Assembly (NCBI GenBank): GCA_015680685.1
Contig: MNCI01011846.1
Coordinates: 67,760-131,759, forward strand
DNA from: Gnetum montanum
Taxonomy: Eukaryota; Streptophyta; Gnetopsida; Gnetales; Gnetaceae
Direction: 5' to 3'
Length of the DNA stretch: 64,000 nucleotides
A program made the position numbers and the translations under genes. The notes beneath the pieces are model-generated. The model ran no database searches. It was not told the origin of the DNA and was given only the letters and a program-made list of their open reading frames with translations. Of the stretch, positions 56,791 to 64,000 are shown one piece after another; position 1 is the stretch's first letter, and every line of letters starts with the position of its first letter.

Positions 56791-59700
56791 TCCTAGACAG
56801 AGTTTGGTTTGAAGAAGGCCCAAAGGAATTTGATGTAGAGGAGGGAGATGTAGGAGTAGGATGTTCAATTGTAAGTGTATGCGAAGGCTTAGGTGGACTA
56901 CGGGGTCAAAAGAAAGGTCTTTTCTTTAATTGAGTATTTGACCCCTTTGATTGATGATTTGGTTGCAGATTAATAGCCCTCATAGCATTGTTTTGTTGTA
57001 GTTGAGTTGGTAGTTCACCCTACATAGGTGGAGTAGGTGGTAGTTGTGTGGGTGAAGGAGTATGTGTAGGGATAGGAGGAGGATAAGGGTAAGAGGTGGT
57101 ATCCCTTCTTTCATGTGATGAATGAGCTCAATAATAATTTAAAGGGTGGTAGTGAGGCTAAAAATTAGAGATGTGATTGGAGGAGTCATGTGGAGACATG
57201 GGTTGCTGAACGTAGTAATCATATTAATGAGTCATGATTTACCTAGTCTTAACATTGGAGCCTTGACATCTAATGAATCACTATTTTTTGTCTACTCTGA
57301 TGTTGGATATGTGACGTCCTAGCTATGACATCAGGTACATGACATCATAGCTTGGTCGTGACATTGAGTATTCGTCGTTGGGGTATATACTTTGGCCCAT
57401 AAATATAGTGCTTAGACTCCCATTTTGAATGAGTTTTGCATCAATTTTTCATAGTTTTATCAATAGAGTAGTTAATTCTTGCAATTTTATTCCATAATCT
57501 TAGAGAATAGTTAATTAGTACCCACAAAGTGGATCTGAGTCAGTCATACAAAGTCTTATTCAAATGGCAATGTACCTAGACATATTCCATGAGCAAGAAT
57601 AAGATCGAGATTTATTCTTATTCATTGTAGCACTTTGACTTAGATTAGATTTACTTTTCATGCAATTTACTTTTTATGTACTTAGTTAATATTTACATTT
57701 TCATGCATGTTAATTAATTAAGCACATAAGTACGATCGCTTTGAGCATGCATATGACTCTTAGTAATCTCAGCAATGCTTAACATTTAGTAACCTAGCAA
57801 CGTTATATGTGTTTAGGATGTGCACGATAAGTGGAATCAGATACCTATGTTAGGGTAGTTGATTATTAATTAGCAATTAGATTAGTTGAATTGATTATAA
57901 ATTGAGTTTCAACATATTGTTAATCATAGAACAATAAATTATAAAATAATAAAAATCATTTGCTTCACTTTGGACTAAACCATATGTGACAAAGCTACCA
58001 CTAGTCCAAGTGGGAAGACAATGAACTATGATTAAGGCATAGTGATCTAGATGCCACAACTAGTCCCATCCACGGAATTTGACTGGATCATGTGTGAATG
58101 CTTGTGATTGATATGGTTGGGTGTAAGGATACCTCGCCACTCATCACATATGGATTAGGCTACTGGTAAGGGTATTTTTGCCTTAGCAGTGCCAACACCC
58201 ATGATTATGGTTGTTGTCATTGTTGATACTATTCATACAGTTGTAGTGGAGCTCCATTTGGATAATATGATTATTACTAGTGGAATTACTTGAGAACACC
58301 TTGAGGATAAGGTAACCTTCTGGATGTTTGCCTCTGTGTAAGTCATGGATGTAAAGCATATATCTCAAACTTCTATAGATGTGATACAATGGAGCAACAT
58401 CCCTTGGGATGTTCATACTGATAGAATGATCATCATATAATTCACTGTCTGCAACCTCTTCTATTATAGCAATCTTGCCCTTACCTTTGTGATATGCACA
58501 TTCAGCTTCCTTATGCCTCCTGCACTCATGCTCACTACCTTGTTCTTTATACTCTTCAAAAATTTTAAGAACAGCTTGGAATCTATTATCCATTAAGTCT
58601 CATAACTAATCAACCTTGGCCATAAGTTTAGATTGGAACTTTTAAAGTGGAAAGGTTTTCTTATTCATCCCCTCATCAAATATGGACTTGTCCTCACTGT
58701 TGTAGAATCAAACCTTCCTCTTGTGAATGGAAGGATCACAATTGTACTATTTTGTGCTTTCTCTTTTTCTTAGTTCACCCTCCTCTTTGGCGATATACTC
58801 TATTAATTTTTGTATCTGACGAGCACTTAGTTCTAATAGTCACCCTTGGGCATAGACATCAAGAGTTTCCCTTATTTTTGACCAAAGCCCATCTACTATG
58901 TGGCAAAGTTGATCCAGTTGAGAATAACCATGGCCCAGACATTTGTGCATTAAGATATAGTATCGACCAATGGTAGCATCCAAGGGTTCATGCCTTCCTT
59001 GTTTCTATCCTTGAATTTTCTTCCTTAAGTTGGAAACTTTGGAGTACATTTGATATTTATCATTGAATAACTCAAGCATGGTACTCCATCATCTGATAGA
59101 TTCTGACTCTAAGGATTGGTACCAATATTCTTCTTCTTTCATAAGTGTCCTGGGGAACAACTTCAATTTCTGCCACTCATTTTCTATATTTTTCAAGGCA
59201 CATGCATCTTGAAAAGCTTGAAGATGATGTTACAGATCAGAGTTATATCCTCTTTCAAATCGAGAAATATTATTCATGTCTAATTGTTTAATTCGACTAT
59301 CCTTCATATGTCCTATTGAAATTCTTATTGCAATATTAAGTATACTTCGGGTAACAAGTAGAGGCTCATCAAGGCCTTAATCATGGTGCCTATGATGCCC
59401 TCTACTACCCCTTCATTCATGGAAATGTGCCTCTTTTAAACATCTACATCATTGATCTTGCCTTTCCTAATGGTCCCTTGGATCATTTTGGTCCCATCGA
59501 TCATTTCATTCATTACAATCATCTCCATCATGATCTCACCTTCTACAATCATAGTTAGAGCTAGAAGAAGAAAAAGATGATGAAGGGGAAGAGGAAAGAG
59601 AACTAGCATCATCATAGCACCTACTTCCACCTCATTTGTGATTGCAACCATGATCACAATCTAAATTCTTGTCTACATCTCTATCTTTTTTATTGGATCC

Positions 59701-60213
59701 CTTGTTACTAGAACCAGGATTGTGAATTATAGAGTGCAAGTTCTAATTTTGACCTCCTTCACCAAAGTCAAAGAAAGGAGTTTCATTGAATGGAAAACCC
59801 CAAGAGAAGGGTTCCTCACTAACTTGTTAGTACAATAGGAATGGAGAATCATTAAGTCCTTTTCCCTTCAAAAATTCATAGCGTTGTTCTAGCTGTCGGT
59901 CCCATAGACATTGTGCTTTAGTGGGATGATAATCTTTGGCATTAGTATCTTCCACAATATACTTTGCATGGAGGTCTTGGAGATCACATCATGTAAGCAT
60001 TTGGAAGAGCATTGCAAGAACAGCTCGATTAGGTGGCAACACAATGTTACCTTCCATGTCACACCACTACAGCTATTCATCCTAGTGTAGGATGAAGGTG
60101 AAGTTTAGTACATACTCATCAGGATGAGTATATACAATTCAATATTATTGAGGCATTGGTTGATAAGATTTATCAATCTTAGGTGGAAAGTCACTCTTAT
60201 GAGAAGAAGATAT
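56791..60213 (-). pseudogene. gag: gag of element E (split by solo LTR)
   Basis: The start codon position reads ATA (60213-60211) before SSSHKS, so the ATG is lost by one G-to-A change. The N-terminal block, Ser/Asp-rich stretch (59600-59430) and gag domain (about 59210-58800) follow. The C-terminal block is at 58593-58183 (NRFQAVLKIFEEYKEQGSEH). A frameshift destroys the zinc knuckle near 58430. The Pro/Tyr-rich linker is interrupted by the solo LTR at 57225-58146 and continues to 56791. Confidence 0.78.
57225..58146 (+). repeat. Solo LTR (S), opposite orientation, inside gag of E
   Basis: 922 bp running from TAATGAGTCATG (TG decayed to TA) to GGATACCTCGCCACTCATCA. It is flanked by perfect 5-bp target duplications CATAT (57220-57224 and 58147-58151). 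Gag homology to D stops and resumes exactly at these points. There is no internal sequence, so a full element inserted and was reduced by recombination between its LTRs. Its middle (GTGGGAAGACAATGAACTAT) matches the sub-lineage of LTRs C, Q and H. Confidence 0.92.
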
Positions 60214-60354
60214 TTTCCATTAGGGAATAAAAATCATAGTGTGCTTTTGAATATTTTTTGTAGTAATTGTATGATAAGATATGACTCTAAGGTTTGTTTC
60301 AATGATTTAAATACTTTTCACTAGGTCATAAATAGTGCAAAAATAACAAAAAGA

Positions 60355-60374
60355 TCCCTAGCAATGGTGCTAAT
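60355..60374 (-). other. Primer binding site of element E
   Basis: After the LTR's terminal CA the minus strand reads TTAGCACCATTGCTAGGGAT, a decayed TTGGCGCCATTGCCAGGGA. The changes are C-to-T or G-to-A. Confidence 0.82.
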
Positions 60375-61161
60375 GATGAGCAGCTAGGTACCCCTATGCC
60401 CAACCATATGAATCACTAAGGTGTTATGCATAATTCAATTGAATTCCGTGGACCTATAGTTATCTAATGCACTAGCTGTTGTAGGAAGTGAAATGGGCAT
60501 TGAGAATGTTCATTATCTTCTCAACTACACTTATGAGGCTTGAGGCTATGGTTTATTATTTTATGTTTTATAGATGTAATCACCTACAACAAGAATGAAG
60601 AGTAGAGTAACTTAAAATCTAACTTGTTTACTGCCTATCTAGCCTAACATAGGTAATCGTCCCACTTTCCTAGACACATCCTGAACACATATAGCACTTC
60701 TAGGCTACTAAACATTATATGTTGTTGGGTTACCAGGTACTATATAAATTCTTGAAGTGGTTGTGCTTATGTTCATTAACTACTAGAAATAAATTGCTTA
60801 ATTCAAATGCATTTAAGTAGAAAGCATGAAATTAAAGTGCATTAAAATAAATAGTAATCTGTTCTCAGTGCTATAAGGATTGTCAAAAGAGTTCATTTTA
60901 TTCTCATCACACTATTGCGCTTAGGTACATTAGTGTTTGAACAAAAAACCGTACACACTTAGACTCTTTTTGTGGGCACTCAGAAAATATTCTAACTCTA
61001 AGAAAAATAAATGGCAAGAGCTTCGCTACTCTGATTGAAAACTAACTTGAAAACTATCCAAAAACTAGAGCTCATGTGTGGTATTTATAGGCCTAGAGTA
61101 TATACCTTGAAATTGCAGCTAGACCTTGACATCGTGGTAGATGGAAAAAATGTGTTCATAA
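60375..61161 (-). repeat. 5' LTR of element E
   Basis: 787 bp, TGATGAGCAGCTAGGTACCC to ATGTGTTCATAA on the plus strand; the terminal CA is mutated to AA. A TATA-like CTATAAATAC is at 61081-61090. The outer 106 bp lie within a later 168-bp tandem duplication. Confidence 0.9.
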
Positions 61162-61391
61162 ACATCCTCTAATAGCATAAAGATTATGGTAAAGATCAAA
61201 TAGTCCTAAGCAGTGGTGGCTTCATCCAAAAACTAGAGCTCAGGTGTGGTATTTATAGGCCTAGAGTATATACCTTGAAATTGCAGCTAGACCTTGACAT
61301 CGTGGTAGATGGAAAAAATGTGTTCATCAAAATCCTCTAATAGCATGAAGATGATGGTAAAGATCAAATAGTCCCAAGTAGTGGTGGCTTC
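61056..61391. repeat. 168-bp tandem duplication across the E/F junction
   Basis: Copies at 61056-61223 and 61224-61391 differ at only a few bases. Each contains the U3 end of E's 5' LTR with its TATA-like box (61081 and 61249), the target duplication, and 57 bp of F. It therefore arose after E inserted. The copies complement each other: copy 1 keeps ACATC but has TTCATAA, while copy 2 keeps TTCATCA but has AAATC. Confidence 0.9.
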
Positions 61392-63675
61392 TAAGGCTCT
61401 GAAGGACCTTCACCAGCTTCAAGCACATGCAGTGCCTAAGGCAACTATAGCTATTCTGCTATGGCTACAACCTTTGGTGGAAGGTGAAAGGCATAAAGTT
61501 ATGTTTCATCTTCTCCTTCTTACTCTAGGGATCATTCATGGTTCATGTGGCATGACCAATGTTGACTAGAATGGGGACATCCCATGGATAGGGCATTATT
61601 GGAAACATCTCCTTCACATTGACAAACTAAGCAGTGAACTGTTTGTGTTCAATGTTGAATGCCTTGATTAAGCTTTACAACTCTTGGTAGTCTTTCATTC
61701 TCCTCGCCAAGCTCTTGGTAGTTGATTGATGATCTATGAATCATGCCCTTAGAACCTCAAGATTACAGTGGCTCTTGGTAGTCTTTCATTCTTCTAGTGG
61801 CTTTGATCTAAGGCATTCTATATCTTATGCTTGGCGGGTCTGAGCCAAGATGCTCTATATCTTATACTATGTGGCTTCTACCAAGGATCAATAGAATTCC
61901 ACCATCTCCATTGCGCCCTCAACCCCTTTCAGTTTGGTGTGAAGTTGTTGCGTAGCTTCATCTCTTGTTAATGCTAGGTTGAGAAATGCAAGATTAGTAA
62001 TATGGGCTCTTAGTTCAACAACTTTCATAGCCAAGCATTCATTCTACTCCTTGGCTATTTCAAGTTGCCCCTATAATATGAAGCTTTTGTCCTTGCCTCT
62101 AGTAGCTTTGACTGGGTTGTAGTCATAGTGTCTGGAAGGTCAAGGACATCTAGAAGCGGTTTCTTGGTTCCCACAAGTTGATCCAATAGTTCTTGATGTT
62201 GTCCTATGTTTATTTTACTTCTTGTAGTCCCTAAGGAAATCTGCACATCCTTGAGTGTAGTGTGGTATAGATGTCACAAGTGCATTGAGAGTTTTGGCAA
62301 TATGTTCATGAATCACTTCTATTGTTGTCTCTTGTCCTTGATGTTGCATCACCAGTACAATTGCTCCTTCATGCTCCTCAAGTACACTGAGAAGGTTGTA
62401 GCATTTCTATGAGTGAATGTTATTCTATAAGAGATACTGTGACCTCTCTAGTGCTTAGATTCAACCTCATGGGTAGTTGCATTCTTTAGGATAAGAAAAT
62501 GGGTCCACCCTCATCCATCAAACTAATTGTTCAAGCCACCTCATTAAGGTGACTCATGGATAGTCTATATACAGATGGATCCCTATCACTCATGCCTACT
62601 CTTTGTTCTTGTTCACTTAAGAGTCTTTCTTTGTATTCATGCAACTACTGGGTGGTTGCAACAATGTTTGACACTACTATTTGAGGGGTAGGTGGTGGTC
62701 ATGGTCGCTACTCCTCTTCTTGAATTGTAGTCGTAGGTGTCTTATCTTTCATCATTTTCATCTAATTGGAAATCGGGACTTACTTGATGTTGTCATTGGT
62801 GTAATGGACTATCCCTTCCCTTCAACAAAGTTTCTTGATGAGGCATGGAAAGGAGAGTGCCTTCCTTCTGTGTTCATTTTCTTTAAACCACTTCTCCATC
62901 TTTAGATAAATTAGCTACCGAAGGTTGATTATAAATCTCCCACTTAGAGTGACACATGCTCAGGTAGAAAAGATAATGATTTTGCTTAGCCTCACTATGG
63001 GGTTGAGGTGGAAGGCCACAATCTTATAATGGATCCTCTCTGATGGTGTGAGCACATAAAACTCCTTGTAGTCAACACCATAACATTGTCATACCCATTC
63101 TTTATTAATGCTTTGGTCAGCTTGCATTGGGATTTCAGTAAGGTTTGTCCTTGTTTTGAGCAACCCAAGCACTACAGCAATGACCTACATAAGTAGGACA
63201 CTAAGATGTCCTTGATTTTCATTGTTGTTGCAAGCTTCCTATTATTCTAGAATAAAAACACTTTTCCCATGTACCACTCCCCAGTGGAAGTGATGATTGG
63301 CCACATGGGAGAGGCCTTCAGCTAATCCTGCGCTTTTCTTGGTGCATGCTCCAAGAAAGGGCAAAATTTTAACTTCTGGAGCATTGATTTTTGGACCTCC
63401 CTTAATTTTATTTGATTCAGGAAAGCCTTTGTTAAGGTCACGTTGAGGTCTGCTAGTTGTGTTGGCACATCATCCTAATGGGAGTGTTCTATTGCTACTA
63501 CTACTAGTTCTAGAATATGTCTAATAGATTCCACTTATGCCTCCTCCCTAAGAGGACCTATGGCATGGATTGCAAGTGGTTCTTATTGGGGTTATTCTTG
63601 GAATCTTTCTATTCTAGGCTATTTCTCCCTTGGTTGGGATGGTCCTATTTCCTACATGTGGTTTCCTTTTGGTGC
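61392..63675 (-). pseudogene. ORF3 of element F
   Basis: It is colinear with ORF3 of B. The C-terminal region is near 61400-61680, the block GQHQELLDQLVGTKKPLLDV and LLEART at 62246-62055, and the N-terminal domain at about 63440-63050 (including MWPIITSTGEWYMGKVFLF). ORF3 begins at 63675 with its second codon (APKGNHM), the ATG having been separated by LTR H. Compared with B, about 500 bp of the presumed coiled-coil section is missing. Stops are frequent. Confidence 0.68.
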
Positions 63676-64000
63676 TGATGAGTGGCACGATACCTCTACA
63701 CTCAACCATATGAATACGAGTGTTTCATGCATGATCCAGTCGAACTCCACAGACCGGCTAGTTGTGGTATCTAGATAGTTACTCGTTGATCACAGTCTAC
63801 TGTCTTCCCACCTAGACTGGCATATGCTTTGTCACATATGGTTTAGTCTAGAGTGAGGTGTATGATGTGGTTTCTAACCTAGTGCTACTCCTAGAGGTAA
63901 TGGAAAATAACTTTAATTAAGCTAGGAGAAAAAGGGAGAGAGAGTTAAGCTAATAGGAAGTGGGAGAGAGAATCTAAGCTAGCCTAAGTGTGATGAGCAT
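63676..64000 (-). repeat. LTR H, partial, inserted at the start of ORF3 of F
   Basis: It opens TGATGAGTGGCACGATACCT on the plus strand and runs off the right edge. No primer site lies to its left, so it is a 3' LTR of a minus-strand element or a solo LTR. It resembles the solo LTR at 57225-58146 (TTTGTCACATATGGTTTAGT). The likely target site is GGTGC (63671-63675). Confidence 0.82.

Larger units (their letters stand above)
50502..61161 (-). mobile_element. Element E: complete copy with both LTRs, lacking ORF3
   Basis: LTRs at 50502-51298 and 60375-61161 flank gag, protease, RT, RNase H and integrase. The target duplication is ACATC (50497-50501 and 61162-61166), in the 3' noncoding region of F. 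ORF3 is missing: only about 350 bp separate the polypurine tract (51299) from spacer sequence. The two LTRs differ at many sites and by indels, so the insertion is not recent. A 153-bp assembly gap and a 922-bp solo LTR lie inside. E's LTR type (TGAGGCTTGAGGCTATGG) differs from those of B, D and F. Confidence 0.9.
49353..63675 (-). mobile_element. Element F: minus-strand copy split by element E
   Basis: The 3' LTR (49353-50285), polypurine tract and 3' noncoding region (to 50501) are on the left. After element E (50502-61161), F resumes at 61162 with the same noncoding region and ORF3, up to about codon 2 at 63675, where LTR H interrupts it. Gag and pol, if present, lie outside the window. 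Removing E rejoins GGACTACACATCCTCTAATA, which matches GGACAACACATCCTTTAATG in B, confirming the nesting. Confidence 0.88.

Overview
The window is plant nuclear DNA made almost entirely of nested, decayed LTR retrotransposons. I see no host gene, tRNA, rRNA or CRISPR. The elements are Ty3/gypsy by domain order (gag, protease, RT, RNase H, integrase). They look closest to the Athila/Tat branch: the primer site resembles TGGCGCCATTGCCAGGGA, an extra ORF follows integrase, the RT block reads FGLCNAPATFQ, and no chromodomain follows the integrase GPY motif. High AT content, great age and deep nesting suggest a large-genome seed plant, possibly a gymnosperm. That is a guess; the species cannot be read from the sequence.

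All copies belong to one family. Its plan is a ~0.8-1.0 kb LTR, primer binding site (PBS), gag-pol in one frame, a ~1.3-2.4 kb untranslated spacer, ORF3 (~2.7 kb, env-like position), a polypurine tract (PPT) close to GTCGTGGGGGTA, and the 3' LTR.

Layout: A (minus, 1-2845) enters from the left edge and sits inside the 5' LTR of P (plus, 2846-8684 and ~21036-22780). P is split by B (minus, 8685-~21035), which has lost its 5' LTR. C (plus, ~22785-33676) lacks its 5' end. Q (plus, ~33690-~38845) is only spacer, ORF3 and LTR, and its LTR carries a 127-bp insertion with a 12-bp target duplication. A host-like AT-rich stretch with a LINE RT fragment follows (38846-40204). D (minus, 40205-48834) lacks its 3' end. 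F (minus, 49353-63675) contains the complete element E (50502-61161, target duplication ACATC). E contains a solo LTR in the opposite orientation (57225-58146, target duplication CATAT). A further LTR (H) entered ORF3 of F at 63676.

Plus-strand internal regions (P, C, Q) are far more decayed than minus-strand ones. A is the best preserved, with only three stops in nearly 1.5 kb of gag frame. No copy looks autonomous: catalytic residues are lost in protease (B, C, E, P), RT (B, C, E), RNase H (B, D, E) and integrase (D).

The most interesting signal is in the spacer before ORF3. B, C and probably D and Q carry there a module resembling the LTR's U3 promoter, with the same kind of palindromic repeats, followed in B and C by a TATA-like box. 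This could be an internal promoter for ORF3.
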